Positions 24,401-40,109 are shown, counted from the first letter of the stretch. The stretch is 64,000 bases of DNA from Himantopus leucocephalus (GCA_003993805.1 RSEF01000017.1:12160576-12224575); one strand, 5' to 3'. Notes: generated by a model from the sequence alone, not told the origin. Translations and numbers: made by a program.

Positions 24401-27400
24401 GCTAGCAATTACAGTAAGCTTTGGTTCAGGCCCACAGAGAGCATGCTGCTAGGAAGCTCAGTCCTTTCACAATTCAGCAGATTGGCCATGAGATTGCCAA
24501 AGGTCAGAAAAACTATGGAGAGAGGGAGTAAGTCCTGAATAACATCTGTCCAATGAGTTAAAAACACTAGATGATGCAAGCTTTGAGGGAACTTTTATGT
24601 CATCTGTTCTGTCTTTAGAGATAAGAAAAGATGCGGTTGCATTTCATTTTTTCACAGCAACGGTACAAGCACAGAACAGCAAACAGATGGAGGTGTCATA
24701 AGCGAAGTGTGAAAAAGAAAAAAAAAAAAGAGAATAGCGAGAGTCCCTCTGCTGGAGATTATCATGCTGTGAAATCCTGTTTGTAATGACCTGTCAGAAA
24801 AATGCCTCAATTACTACAGGTTGGGATAAGCAGTGGGATAAGCATAGGTACTTAACCTCAGAGACAGAAGGTCCCCAAGGATGGACTGGTTATCCACACC
24901 ATAAAGCAGGGCAGGTCATAGAACTGGGCAGGCCAACGACTGCATGCAGTACAAGAGCAGCCTGTATACCAGACCGATGGCTTGGTGGTGTAAATCAGCC
25001 CTAGTATGATACTGTTTACAGGAGGATTCATACAAATTCTGAGTAGTGGAGCTCTTGAGAAGTGTCAAGTGACACAGTAATGCTTTTGGTTGTCTGTTTC
25101 CACCCACAAGTAGGGGGGAAAAAAAGGTGGAAAGTACAAAATACAAAACATCCCATAAGTGGAAGGAATTAAATGTTATCAACATATAATGGAAAAGGCT
25201 TTATGTGGTCTATCGAGGACTGTGTATCCCCATCACAAAACATGATAGCAAGGTTTAACTGAGCAGTATGGATTTTGAAGGGCACACCATTTTACCATAG
25301 AAAGGTTTGGAGATGTTACAATGTAGTCTTTTTGCCAGGAGTTCCTTTATTAAAGTTGCTGTAAATGGTAACTTGTTCAACTAAAGAAGAGGCTCTTTCT
25401 CCCATGAGCTGTAATAGGACACTAGTTTTCAATTCTGTTTTTGAAGGATGTTTCAGATATTGATTTCTACCTCATGCTCAACATAAGTTATGTTTTCTTC
25501 ACAGTTCTGGTGCTCAGAGCAGAGAGAAGCAGAATTTTCCTGAATACTTTCCTGAATCTCTAAACAGATCTTTTTGAACACAATGTTCTCTGAACATATC
25601 TTCCCAACACTTCTCCATCCCATAACCCAGCAGCCATAACAAACCAAAGTATTTGGCAATGCTGAATTGCTCAAAGAAATCTGAGCCTTCTTTCTGTTCA
25701 TAGGTCTCCCTCAGGGCCCTGAGTGGGTTGCAATAGCACAGACAGTCGCTCTAAATAGCTTGTATCCAAACACTCTGCTTGATGGAGATTAAATATATAA
25801 AATGTTACACAAAAAGGCCCAGGGCATCTAAGAAACACTTTCCATGTATAGCTCATTATAGCACTGGAAGTACTGGAAATACTATCACGGGATCCAGTCA
25901 CAAACTATTGCTCTAAAGAAAAGAAATCCGGAACAGAATGGAACAGTGAGAAAGTTCAAGATGTAAGACTAACTTTTTTTTCACCCTTTTTATTCCATGC
26001 ATAAGCCAGTCTTCATTGTAGACCTGTATGAGAAAATGGATGTTATACACACTCATTTGCTACGCAGATACTATTCCTAGGAAGTGTGCCAGTCTAGGCA
26101 ATTCAGTGCAGAGGTTTTTTATTCTTACTGTGAGATCTGTATGCTTCAAGAGGAAAACAAGTTAGGGTTTTTTTCCTTTGAAAAAGCCACACATTACACA
26201 GATGTTGCTAACAAGAAGAAGTGAATATCTGCAGAACACACTGTTATTTTCTAATATCAACTGCAAATTAATTAGACTTTGTTATATAGTTATACTTTTT
26301 TCTAATATAATACTAATCCTGACAATCAGTTAGTACTGGTTAGCATTTTGGTAGCCATTCTCAATAGCTTCTGATGGATCAAGCTGCGGTCCCCACTGTT
26401 TAAACAAACTATAGAAAAAGGCAAAGCAAGAGCACAGACAAGGTAAACACCATCTCTGGCTAACCAAGTAATTTAAATATGTGAAAGTAAGTGTGGCTTT
26501 ATAGTCCTTTAATTATGTATTGCATCTGAATTATGTATGGAACAGAGGGCACACAGGAATTCTGGTGGAAAGAAGCAGCACTGTGCAATAGTATTTCCTC
26601 ATCCAGGATAAGACATGAACGTGCCCTACAACAGGTTTGCTCCAGTTTAATGGAATCCTGTAATTCCTGGAGAATCTGCACACCAATTCTCACTGCAAGA
26701 AGCTGTCCCACGTGCCTAAGAAATTCCCTGTAGCCCCCTCAGAAGAATACATTTACATTGGTGGTGAGCAGGAACTTTCTCCTATATTCTGCTGTCCTCA
26801 GCCCAAATACTGTTCAAGAATATCATGATACACAGTAGGTACTTTACACCTATAAGCCCTACCTGATTTAATGTGAAGTGTATACATACAGAATATACAT
26901 CATGCCTTATGCCTTTCATATTAGTCAGTGGTTTTGTAATGTGTGGCCAGTCCCAGAACTGTTCAGATTATTCTGGGACTTTATCTAATCAGCAATTTTA
27001 CTGTTCTGTTGAAAACTATGACTGGTTTTGCTACTCTAATTCAATATTTACACCTCCACCATTTTTGTGAGGGACAGAAATGAATCAACTCTTATAATGT
27101 CATATAATCTAGCTGTAATGTCACTTGGAAACAAAAGTCAACTTTTTTTTTTTAGTGTTGCCACGCTACAACTATGCACATAGTGGTGACAACACCTACA
27201 TTATATCAAGTTCTGCCACTGCTACCTATAGTGGATTTATTATAAATGTATACATATACAAATGATCCATTAGTATAATGACTCCTGTGTTGTATCCTTA
27301 ATTCCTTTCTCTTCTTTCCATTTGCTTTTGGTTTCTATTTTATGTTCTTCATTTTAAACACACAGTTGTGTATTATACATAAAGACTTTTTAGAGAAATG

Positions 27401-30400
27401 GTAGTAGATAAATGATTAATCCTCTGAGACATTTTTACAGGTTGGTCTGTCCTTATCTATTTCAATAGTCAGACATAAACAAGAAACATTCTTCCACCTC
27501 CACCTCACTACTTCTTTAGATTGGGTCTGTACCTTGCACTGGGCAAAATACCAAACACTGTTCCCCAAAGCTGTTTCAATCAGAAAACAGTAGCTGTCAA
27601 CTTCAGATACAGAGTCACATGCAGGCTGATGTTTGTTTTGTGCTGGGAAAACTTCTGAAACTCCAGGTCTAATTTTGCATAAAGAATATTTGTGCTTTTG
27701 TCTTTCCCTTAGGCACAATGACCTTCCCTTGAAACAGTGACAATGTTGGCCTGCTGATTAGCAGTGCAGCTTTGCAGCCAAACCTCCTCCGGATGGGCCC
27801 AATGATAGGCAGTGAAATCTAACTGCCACTTGGTGGCAGAGGTTAGATACCATAATTACATTTCTGGTTCCCAAGAATGCATCATGCATGCTTATTCTCT
27901 GCCCAAGGTGACTCTCAAGATTATTTCTTGCCTCCTCATTAATTACTATACGTATTTATACACAAATTAAAGATTCAAACGTAAACATTTATTTAATTAA
28001 TCGCTTTGCGTTCTATTAGAATAAACAGTATCAAATCACTTCATTAGCTCGGGTGTTTGTGACAATTTAACACATTCATTTTCTGTTTCCTCTCTGTGGT
28101 ATCACGCCTCACACAAGAGTTAAAACATCAAACACTACCAGCTGTCTTTGTAACAGAAAGAGCATAAGAAGTTCTGAACCATCAAACTATTTGCTTCAAC
28201 TCACAATGAACAGAAAATGGATTTGCTGCAATAATCAAATTAGGCTTGCTTCTACACCACTCTTCCAAAGACATTGTGTCTAATCTTTAAGTCTTTAGCT
28301 GACAATTCAATTACTAGCTTATTGAGAGCAACAATAAACACAGTATATGTTACTCACTTACTGCGATTTGGTTCACAACAAGAATAAACAATATTCTACA
28401 AACAGACGCTTCTGAATGTCTGCTTCATGAGATCTTGCTTATCATTCCACATCTGAGGAAGCGGCATATTTTATTCCTCAAAGATGCTGCTGATTCTACG
28501 GCCACAACCTTCCACCCCATGAGAGGGGCAGCCCCATGACTTCATCAGCTATGCCCAACACAGGAGCAAGTTGCAAGGTCTAGCCACAAGAAAAATCTTT
28601 TAAGTCAAGCCAAGGGGACCTACGCAGATTGCATCTATGCTCTCCACTTCTTGTTTCACAGACTTTAAAATCTTCATGACGTTGTGAACCTCATAAATAC
28701 ATACAGCAATAACTATTCATTTGATCTATAAATAAATGAAAGGGAACTGACAATTTCACATTTGCAGGACTTTTACAGAAGGATTAAGCTGAACACTGTG
28801 AGCTAACTTGATGCCTAACCTTGGGCATACAGACTCTTTCTGCTCCCTATGAATTTGGTCCCCAGCCTTTACTCCTCTCTACCCAAGTCTCCAACTCCAT
28901 AATGCCATTCAGAGTAAGTTACACATGAAGTTGCAGAACATCACTGCTGACACGCTCCAAGCCAGAATGCATCCAATTATATAATAGTTAGTAAAGCAGG
29001 ATTAGGAACAAGGCTCTTTAAGGACAAGTAACTTTTATCAACTGTTTTTTTCTGACAGGAAACTTTGGACACACTGTACAAGTTTAAGTTCAGGACAGAG
29101 TTTATAAACCACAGGCATTTAACCTCAGAAATAAATCACAAACCTCCGAATAATGATAATTTCACCTAATAATAACTGTTTGTTTTGTCCACGCAAGAAA
29201 ACTCTAGTCTAGAAACACTGACATAATTAAAGATCATCTTAGTATAAACCATTTCATAGAACTTCAATTAACTGAAATTCATCTAGCCAATTTACCAGGT
29301 TAGCCCAGCTGTCTCCATGTATAGCAGCTGCACTTCATCAAATAGCAGTGCTCTATTTACAAAGTATGCATTTATCCAAATATTGTGGACCTCTTCTGAC
29401 ACTCTAAATGAAGACAGAGAGTAAGCATAAATACACCAAGATGTTTTCGTAGTTGTAACTTTCAGGATCTAGAATAATTATTACTGCTTACTGCTACTGA
29501 AGATTTGTTAACTTTCCATGAAGAAACAAACAGGGGTTAAAATCAGAGCAGGCAGTAACTGTGTATGTGAAAGAGAGAAACCAACTATTTAACATAATTT
29601 ACAAATTCTCAACAGAAGTAGTTACTTCAGAGACAGAATATACTATCTACCAAACTTCCATTAATTCAGAACTATGTCACTTAGAATACTATTTTTTCAT
29701 CCATTGCATTAATATTTTCCAAACCCAACTCACAGCTGTTAGAATTGTGAAATCTTCATTTGCCTCTTATTTCAGCATAGGTAAGGAGTTACCATAACTG
29801 GTATCTCTCTATTATACCTAGACTTATTTATATTTGAGTTTCCCATTCCATAGGTGTACTCCTCTATTTCCTGAAATGTGTCTAGTTCTAGAATTGTACA
29901 TTGCATATTTGGTGTCTCAAGTGCTGCGTGAGTTAGTTGGAAAATGCACCTCTTTTGCCTCATTACTGGGCACGGAGCCTGGAAAAATGCAAATGTACAA
30001 ATTTAATAAGATAAACCTGGAATTTGCCAAATTCCTGCAAATCATTCTTTTGGAAAAGTTCAGGTAAGAACAAAAATTTGCATGCAGGACTTCATAGGAA
30101 GCAAATGTTTTACAATGTTTATTAACTATTTTTATGGCTCTTAGCATTGGGGTATCCAAGCTCTTAAGTAAGGATGACAACAGCATTGACTTCTACATCC
30201 ATCCAAAGATCCAGAAATACTGGCCATCTGTCAATCTTTCTTTATCAGTTGTTCCAGCTTCTTCCTATAACCGATCTATATCTCCACAAAATTTTGCGAA
30301 GATCCCTGTATTTTCAGATCACACAAGTCTCACCAGGTCAGCTAAACCCCTTTTCCAGTCTGTGCCACACCATTCATGAACCCCCTTACAACGCAGTACA

Positions 30401-33400
30401 GCTTAATTCTGCCCTCAGTATTCCAGTCTTGCATTCATGCAGTTTGGACCATTTCCTTTATTCAAATCCTGTAGACTCTTCTGCTTTTCAAGTATTTCAG
30501 CACTTAAGCTTTGCTAATGCATCTTTTTATTTGCAATTCTCATGTTTTTGCTTGACTAGACACATGCAGCATCCTACACAGCTTTAAAAAAGAGCATGTA
30601 AATATCCTCAGAATGGCTCAACTAGAATAGCATAACAGACAGCATGTGGCCCTGGAACAGAGGCCATGCTCATTGTAATGCTACCTGCTGAGCACAGCCG
30701 CCAGCATTCAGAGCATTATAAAAAGGGCATTACTGTAACAATGACAAAGACAGTGAGCGCTACTTGCGTAGTGTTTAATGAGCAGCACAGACCATGGCAT
30801 TTGGAGATGGACAGTTTAGGTTTGTTTGTTGTTTGGGTTTTTTTAACCCCAAATTTCCATCACCTTTCAAATAATAAAGTGCCTGAATTAATCAGAGTGT
30901 CAGTTTTGAGAAAGCAGCATATATGATTTCATGCCCTTTTGCAAAAGCCACACGTGGATGTATTTCAAGGCCAGCACGACAAGTCTTCTGCAAAGAAAGA
31001 AATTTGAGAATATCACACTACACTTGCTTAGAAATCATTTTGCCTTTACATGATCTGAACTATAATTAAAATGCTGATGCCCTGTTATAATAGAGACAGA
31101 AGCAGGATTACAAAGAAAGAAGAGAATAATTTTCACAATAGGGCATTACTCACAAACTGAAGGAACGGGTCACGATCGACAAACTTGCCGTATCAGTTCT
31201 TTCCAAGTTTTAGACTTCTGCAGAAGCAAAATAGAAGTGCCAACAAATAAAAATATTTATGAATTTAAAAAAAAAAAAAAAAACAAACCAANAAAAGCAA
31301 ACCAACATCCCATGCTAAGTACCTATACTCTTCCCCTTTAAATTTTCGACACCACATTGTTTTTGTAACTGCCAATTCTGTGACCTTGCTGGAAGTCACC
31401 AAGCCAGAGATCAATTAGTGAGTACAGAATAGAGAAGCAGCGTTGACTGCATTCTGCCTGTCCCTTGGGAAGAGCAGTTGTGCTTCAGGGTACAAGCAGC
31501 ATAAGCCTGGAAGATTGTTATCCAGTGAGAGTGCTGACACACAGGTTGGTTACTAACTGCAAGATGCACAATGCAGCAGAACTGAAAGGAAACAGGAAAA
31601 CCTCCTTTTTCCTTTGACTTCCACATTTAAAATTTTCCAGTAATTTAAAAACATTTTAATTTTGCACACAGTGAAACCTTATTACACTAAATGATCTCTA
31701 CAACAAATACACCATGCTGGCTTCAAACATAAATTATGAATGTTCGTTAGTACTCTTCCTACTGAAGAGGGCCATACAAAACTATCCTGTAAAAATACTG
31801 CATACTCTTCATATATCCCATTTAATCACTTATTAAAGTTGGGAAAAGTTTGTCTATAAAGATTAATTGGGAATATGCAAAATAAATGAAAAAAAATGTT
31901 TACTGAATCTCAGAAAAGGTTTCCTGGCTTTTTATTAGCAAAGGAAGAGAAACATCATCAGTAACATTTAAGCATGATCAAAACACCTAACATCTTCAAC
32001 GTACCTTAGAAAAGCATGTTGCTTTTTTGTTGAAAAGGAAATGCAGTACAGAAGATGGAATTTCTTAAAGGAAAAAAGATAGAAAGTAGTTTGCACCAGC
32101 AGTACTGAGGTCCTGAAACTAGACAGATTATTACTCTTCTCTATGATATGGATTGGTTTGGAATATGTTACCCAAAAGAGGTATCAAAGACGTACAGCAA
32201 GCATTTTTAAGCAAGCTCCATAAACCCTCAGTAGATCACCACTGTCCCCCATTTCATATACAGGACGAACCAAAACACAGAATAATTTGGAGATTTTACT
32301 TGTATTACACACCAAACTACAGTGACAGAGAAGGATAACAGCCCCAGTACCTTAACTTCCAACTATCCGAACCACAACACAAGTTACCAGAGAGGATAGT
32401 GTCCCTCCTTCCTGACACTTCCAGAGAAGCAGCAATGTGTACCCTCTACCGTCCCCAGTAATGAACAACTCTTTCCAATCCACTTCACACACAGTTCTTG
32501 CATGTGCTGCAATCTCTATTTTCTCTTTCACACAGAAGACTAACATAGAGAGTTTGGAATTACAAGAGTTAGGTGCCATCTCTGCATCTACCAAAAGCTA
32601 CTGCTACCTAATTTGCCTGGCTTGTGCCAGGCTTGTGTAAAAAGTGAAATAAAATATAAAAGAAAAGAGGTTTTTTCAAGTGTCAGGAGGTAGGGAAAAT
32701 GATAGTTGATAACTTTGGAAGACTACTGAAATAATTTATCCCATGCAATGAGATCTCATCTCCCCCAGATCTTGACTAAATCATTAGTTACTGGTCTCTA
32801 TCTCACACCCTGCAGCACAGATTACCTGGACCCCAGAGCAGTCACTTGAATAATAAAACTATCAAACTTGTAAGTTCTAACTTAACTTATCTATTAGATC
32901 AAGCGATGTAAACAGAACTTCAGAAGAAAGTCTCTCCCCATGAGACACCAGGAGCACTTATTTATGTATTTCAGTCTCCATTTCCAGTGACCCTCATGGT
33001 GTTCAGAAACAAATCACATTAGCCATTTGCCTCTTGTCAAGGAATGAGGACCTATTTGCAAGTCAGCAGGAACATCCCAACACTCAGTCTCAGTAAAATT
33101 GTTTCACAGCACCTTATTAGAGACTTGACGGGGGTCGTGTAGCACTATCTGCAAGAGCTGGCTGATGACATAAAACACAGAACACTTTGGGACATGGAGC
33201 AGGAAAATGTCAAAGATCAGCCCTACAGAACCATATATATTAGGTTTTCTTAATTTTAAATATGAGCATTTTAAATACTATCCTGAAAAAATTATCAGGA
33301 AACACAATGAATTATGACAATCACATGTTAATTCTCAATGCTACAACACTTCTGTATCTACTAAATTTCACAGTCTTCTTGTTATCTTTCTCTTGTGACT

Positions 33401-36400
33401 ACACTAGCACTCCAGGAATGGAAAGCTGAAGACAGTGACTCAGACCTCTGTGGTTCCTAGCAAAGGGCCCTAACTGCTGAATATCTTTAGAACATAATTG
33501 TGGGGCTTTCCACTAGGAAGATTCAACTGCTGAGCGACATATAGCTGTATTCTCAGTACTGCATGAACTCCAGCTCTTTAGTATTTAAATCAGGACATAA
33601 ATTTTTCACAAAGAACCCAGCCTAAAATAAGGCACCTGCCTGGTTACTACAATGTTACAACAGTCTGTCAGCTTGCCTTAATTTGCAGGCAACTATAATG
33701 CTATTTGTGTGATATACTATTCCGTAAGCCCTCCCAGAAGGAACCTGAGAGATCAATAGTCCATAAATAAGTAATTAGAAGAGCTGAAATCATTCAGGTC
33801 ATCAAATAGCAAGTGGGATAAACAAACAGTCATACCTCCATGAACACCTGCATTTAATAGAATTTTTGCATTTATTTGTTGAGTTAAATGATAGAAAGGC
33901 TGTACACCAAAGCATAAGAGGCAGAATTGCTGAACAGCATGTATAATAGGAAAGAAAGTAGGATAACAATACATACCTGCATTAAAATTACTGGGTGGGT
34001 TGATAAAAAAAAACCACAAAACAACAAGATACATCAACAGTATTCAACTTCCCATTCCTAATGCAAGTGAATTTAGATCAAAAATTTGAAGGGAACATTC
34101 TAATCTAAGACATGAAGCAAAGACAACACACAGAATGAGGCATTTCTACACTCATAGATGTGTTACACTAAACATGAGAAAATGTATGTACATGTACATT
34201 TCTGTTCAAATGTCTCAGGCTTAATCTATGTTGCCACATTTACCCTACTCCAGTACAAGTACCCTGTCATACCCAGGGTAGACATCTGTCCCCTGCTATT
34301 TAGATAACATCTTCGCATATCAAAGTTTATGAAATTTTGAGGTACACACCTCATGTCTGGAATATGACCTGTATCTGTTGCAGATCTGTTTCCCATTTAT
34401 CACTTTATAAGACAATACTAGTTAGTTAAGCAGCAGCATACTGGGTACATGGAGTAGAGAGTGTCAAATATTGAAAGGTTAGTTGTAGTTTATGCAATGC
34501 AAGGAACACAGCACATTATCACAGAAGAGAGAAAGCAGATTTCAGAGAGTAAGCCTCCTACTGTGATTCTGGTTAGAGGGACAGGCCAACACCTATTTGT
34601 CAGATCTAGGTTTTTGTGTACTGGACCATATCTGTTTGCTCTAGAACTTCAACTACTTTGAGAAGAATAGACATCAGAATTACAAACTGCTCTGACCCCA
34701 AGTTGCAATACTGGGTTTGGGTAACAGTACATTCAGGAAACACTCACACCAGCTTCAACAAGGTCAGTATTTTATCCCAAGGGTACAGCTCGTGAACATT
34801 TTCCAAATGCCATTGAATTCTGGCTGTGGTCTCACAAAAATTTTAATGAAGTTATCAAATTACTTCATTATAACCAAAATTCTCATTATAGTATGATTTT
34901 TAGACCAGATTTCTGACCACAGTTCAAAGTGGTTTATTTCTATCTAACAATTACTATTATTCCTAAGAGTTTTTCACTTTCTGCTAATGAAAATGAATCT
35001 TGGTGAAGCTTTTTTAAAATTATTATAATTATTATGACTGTACTGCAAGCTGCGCTCAGACAAACTCTGATTCAAGTTCTAGGCTTCAGGGTCATCAGTA
35101 CACCCAGCTATTGCTTCCATCAAAAAAATACAGATCGCCATAGACAAAACCAGATACGGGAAGGACAAAACACACAGTGAAAAAAACAAAGAGGAAAAAA
35201 ATCCCACACTGAAAACAAAAACTTTTTGTACCAGAAACAGATTGAAAACAGAAAGAAAATTAGCATTTAGGAATGAAAAAGCCTATTCACTGTTGATGTT
35301 AAATACAACACCCGCAGAGATGGAAGCTGGAAGCTGGGTTTATTTTTGATAGCAGAATAAACATTAAAGATAAGCCAAAAGCATTTCGAAAATATGGGTG
35401 CTGTACAAAGGCTCATGTGATGAGAGATATTTTGCTTTTAATCTTGACCTGGAAAACCTCTTGTATGACAGAACCTCTTTTCAGTGGAGTCACAGTCCTG
35501 CCTAGTTGCTCTGCCTATTAGTGATAAAAAGGCCACCCAAGTCGTTTCTACTTTGGAATGATGACGGGTTTTCAATCCTAAGCTTCAAAGAAAAAGGAAA
35601 AAAGAACACCTAATATATCTATCTAAGGACCTGCACTAAACTCCTGTCTTCCCTTATCTGGTTCAATCACACTCTTCCCTAAAACAATAACCCTTACGAT
35701 TGTTATAATTGTTTTTCTAGAGAGGACATACATATTTCCCCAAATATTTATCTACTTGCCACTGATACATGTGAAAATACTTAGCTCATATTGATATGAG
35801 ATAAACACGCATCATATCCTACCCACACAATGGAAAAAAACAGTCGATTTTCAGATTGGTTCATCGTCTCTACAATCCCAGCAACATATAAGTGCTAACC
35901 ACATCAACCACAGTCATTGTGAGGATTAAGCAATCACAGGATCAAATCTCAAATGTGTATTATAAGGTATTAAGACTGAAAACTGTGGACACCTCTGTGA
36001 AGTTCAGTCCTACTTTGGATGTCTATCCATACAGTCCAGGCATCTCTAGGGAGGAGAGTTGCAGACCAACAGTCAATCTTTGGAACTTTATGCCATCAAA
36101 TTGTAATGAGAAACCTGCTGCATAAGACACTGCCAACCCCATATGCTCAGCTACAACACCACTGTAGAACCTCTTTCTGTTACCTTTCCTTGGACAGATC
36201 ATACCGGCAGAGACGCCCCGTAACCAGCAGCAGTCACCCCACATTCCCATGTGCACAACAGGTAAAAGCACTGCAATTCAGAAGACAAGAAAAATGTTAA
36301 AGGCCAGATGCACCAACACCCCATTTCCCAAAGGAGAGTTGTAAAGGATCAGAAGACTTCAGATGATCATTTAGGGCCCCATCTTTATTAGAAATCTTAA

Positions 36401-39400
36401 TTAAATGCAATCCAGGCCCTCCTATTGCATAAGAAATGCTTTATTGGGTCAGCTTAATACTCCTGTGTAGCCTGGTATTGTGTCTCTGAAAGCAGCAACA
36501 GGAGACACCACTCTGAGAAATCCCTCGAGTCTGGCCACTTCTCATGGTCTGTTCTCTGTTTTTCCCCAGAGTCTGCAATTGTTTTATTAGTGATGTTAGG
36601 GGGTATGAACTACCAGTAACCACTGTTTCGTCTCCCTTCCCTTTTTGTAGGGACTGACATGGTACAATCAACAAGAGTTTTTTAGATTCCACTAACCTGC
36701 AGAAACACTTTGAGATGGGAATTAAAATTACTTTTTGTTTCCTCCATGCTGACAGGGGTGATCACATGCCCTCCTCTCCTACGTCAGTGATGAGCAATAT
36801 GGCAGCGGTCCTTTGAAGGAGTTCATTCTCTTTACATTTGAGTGATGCAATCTGTATTTTGAAAAAAACATTAAATTAACTAAAAAATATTAATTTCTCA
36901 GGAAACACTCCTGGGACACACACCACAGTAAAATAATCTCAGCAGAAAACATGTCTGCACATGCACGCTCACATTTCAAAGAAGCCTGTCTACTGCTCTG
37001 AGTTTTGTCATGGCCACTGGTGGAAGAGTTTTAATCATAGGTTCAGCAGTTGCCAGATGGGGGTGAAAATACAACTAGTGGAGTGAATACAGCACAGTCT
37101 ACAAAACAATCTAGATGTCATGATGGCCGAGGCTAGCTACCTTGCACTGTCCCCTAAACAGCACCTATAAAAATAAGATTAAAGCACTTCTGTTTACAAA
37201 TGGTTCAGGAAGCTGCTGATTTGCAGGTTTACTATAGACAACTTCACTTGGGCTGGTTCTAGCCAAAGTAAGGGAGGGAGGCAGTGATAAGGTCATACCA
37301 AAGGGACTGTAATGCTGAGTGCCAGTACAGTGTACAGCAATTCACTTGCTAGTGTAAGGAACACTCTGTACCATCACACTCAGCAAAGCTAAGACACATC
37401 AAACAAAAATGTGAAATCAGAGGATTAACAAGTAGAGCAGCACATATTGAGATATGCACTCCTTTTTTTTTTTTTTAACCTAGACCTTTGTTGTTTTTAA
37501 TAATTGATATAAAGTAGCAAATGACTCACTAATTGCACTTCTAAATTGTAACCCAACCTGGAATCAATCACACATGGCGTAACTTCTGTTCTTATTTGAA
37601 GCTAAATCCACCACAGTGCATGCAGTAGCCTCTCTAATAATTGCATTAGTCATAACCTGAAAGTATTTCCCTCTTACTTGGTTCCAGTTTTGCTTGCTTT
37701 TCAAGCTGATCCTCATCCCTATCACTAAAAACACTTCTGAAATGTTACCCCACAGAGCCTGCTCTGGGACTTGAAAAGCACTGTTGTACATTTCATGGTG
37801 AGATTCCAACTCTTTTAGCATCTAATTTTCCTCCAGTACCAAAGTCAAACAACTACCATTCATGATTGCACCAGATACTAGCAAATACTCTGTAACGCTC
37901 TTAGTAATGAGTTAGATACATGAAGAACTGACAGATTTATGCATGTCATCTTTTGTTTTGCGGAACAGATTCTAGATTTTAAGCACCCTCTACACTGGGT
38001 AGTCATCTGCTTGATTCTCTTCCTTTTATGCCTGAGAGAGAATTTTTTAAAAAATGAATACAGATCTTGTAAGCATTTTTCAGAATAAAACTCTTTGCAA
38101 CATCATGCCACAGATTAACCATCTAGCAGCTGCGGGCCAAACAAAAATGAAGGGAGAATGGAACGAAATGAAGAAATAAAAGCTTGGATCAAGTATACGC
38201 AAAACAAGGTAAATTCTGACACCAAGGAACAACATGGGATGCTCAAGGAACAGCCCGATGGCATTTGAGAACTACATACATGAACTTCATGAAAGTTCAT
38301 CAACTTTTGCAGGATCCTCACCAGGAAACAGACATGCTAGAGCCCACGTTAAAGTAAACTTCAACTGTATTTGCACACCCAGCTATGTGGTGAGAACACA
38401 GGCTTAAGTCCCATCAGTCCCAGCATAAACAGGGTGTAAGGAGAGTTTCTTGGTTAAGACTTGGATATGCTTTCAGAAGATCAATACCCACACACAGTTA
38501 CACCTACCACAAGCAATGCTTATCTACCCTAGCAAAGACAAGCACTGATAGAATCTCACATTTCTTTTCCCCCACTGTGAATCTTCTGCCCACATCCTGC
38601 AGAGAAACAGATTCAATTAAAATCTGTCAAGTTTTCACTGTTGATTTCCCTTCCTGCACCCCCAGACCACTGCCAGCAATTGACTACTCAGATATTTAGC
38701 CTTTGATTTTAATGCAGATTTGCAGAAATATTGTTATTGACTCTGGGTTTTAATACTTGCACAGTCGCACTGCAAAGACAGGGGATCTAAAAAAAATGTT
38801 TACTCTTTCTGCATGCAGCTTTAATCCGCTCAACATCTATTTTTATGCTGCTTATATTATAACCCTTTAACTTTCACCTCCTGCTCTCTGTTTTGGGTTT
38901 TTTTTGTGGCAGCCAGATGACATCATGACTTTCCACTTTGTTTTCTGTATCCTTTGGCATTCTACCTCCCTTCTTTTCTCATGAATTCTCTCCACACAAG
39001 CAAATACAGCAAGACAGAAGAGTGGCTCTGGACACTGTTTTATGTTGTATGGAATTGTTTCCAACTTCATTCTTGTCATTAAAGGTGAGTTGCTTTTTCA
39101 AACTTCAAGATTTTCTTCAAAACATGTCACATTTGCAAGTCATCTTCTTAGCTTATCACCTTTCTAAATCCAAGCCTCCTGTGTGGAAAGTATTCAAACA
39201 CTGCCAAACTTCAAAGGATGCAAACAGCCACATTAAATGTGTGATTAGTCTCACTGAAATTGAAGTTAAGCACATGTAATTATTTGTTTTTATAGGTTAA
39301 AAAGATGTAAAGTCAAACAAGTTCCTTTTCAAATTCTCCAATTTTCTGTTATTTTTAAGTTCTTGTGAAGCTTATGAGACTAATTTCACAAATAAAGACA

Positions 39401-40091
39401 GCTTTTTCTATGAAGATTTTAAAAATACATGCCTCATGCAGAGTTATTTTTCTCCTATTCAAAGTCTGTCCTCAGATATCTTCACACAAATCCCATTAAC
39501 TTTAGTACATGTCTAAAGGCAGAATTTGAAACCTGTAAAGAACTGGGTCACTGGACAAATGGTAAGTCTCAAACAGAGATTCCTTTTCTGAGCTATAACA
39601 AGAGAAAAATACCTCTTCCCTCAGGCACTAAGTGAACATTCCCATTTGTCTGTAAACAATACCAAACACTTGAAATTTGATAGGTTACATTTCACCCTTG
39701 CTCACTTAGGATTCTTCCCTTTACTATAGTTAATAGCCATTTAGTCCTTAATGCAGTATTTGTAGCTGATGCTAGATCGTCCACGTACACCACCCCGTAG
39801 GGCTTGCCTCACTGGAGATTTCAGTGCCTGGTTCACTCCAAGCTTAAAACCGGTAGCTACCAACAACTTTTTGTAAATGGTCCCTCTGTTCTTCTAGGGT
39901 TTCTTGGTCCCCAGGAGAACTGCTTTCACATGCTGGTCATATATACTAGCTCCTGCCTTGCCTGTATTTTTTATTTAATACTGATAATAAAATGTCTTTA
40001 TCACATTTATAGAATACGGCATAATCAGGTATGAGATCTACAAGCAGGAAAATCAGTCCAGGAACAGAGTTTTTTGGTTTTGTGGGTTTGG
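21481..40091. other. Non-coding stretch, no supported exon
   Basis: About 18.6 kb of AT-rich sequence with simple runs (TTTA then TG repeats near 23985-24008; 17 A at 31267-31283; a T run near 37465). The longest frames (plus 30174-30587, 137 codons; minus 25453-25701; plus and minus near 36020-36300) have no matching splice sites and no recognisable protein. Single undetermined bases lie at 31292 and 40116. If a minus-strand gene starts in the CpG island, this would be its first intron. Confidence 0.5.
27925..28090. promoter_or_regulatory. Cluster of TAAT-type (homeodomain-like) motifs, possible enhancer
   Basis: Within about 165 bp there are CATTAATTA, TTTAATTAATCG, CATTAGC and several other TAAT/ATTA cores. 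TAAT is the core site of homeodomain factors and such clusters are common in conserved non-coding elements. In AT-rich DNA they also arise by chance, and conservation cannot be seen from one sequence. Confidence 0.15.
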
Positions 40092-40109
40092 TTTTTTTTT
40101 TTTTTTTTT
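40092..40109 (+). repeat. Poly(T) run of 18
   Basis: Eighteen consecutive T, preceded by T/G-rich sequence and followed by AAAATC and an undetermined base at 40116. It could be a poly(A) tail of a minus-strand retro-insert, but no recognisable body adjoins it. Confidence 0.6.

Noticed and set aside
25453..25901. Two minus-strand frames overlapping at ATGA (82 and 67 codons)
   Set aside because: It looks like a translationally coupled pair, but that layout is not meaningful in a vertebrate genome, and neither peptide is recognised.
30174..30587. 137-codon plus-strand frame
   Set aside because: An overlapping frame on the same strand is also open and there is no family resemblance; chance frame in non-coding DNA.
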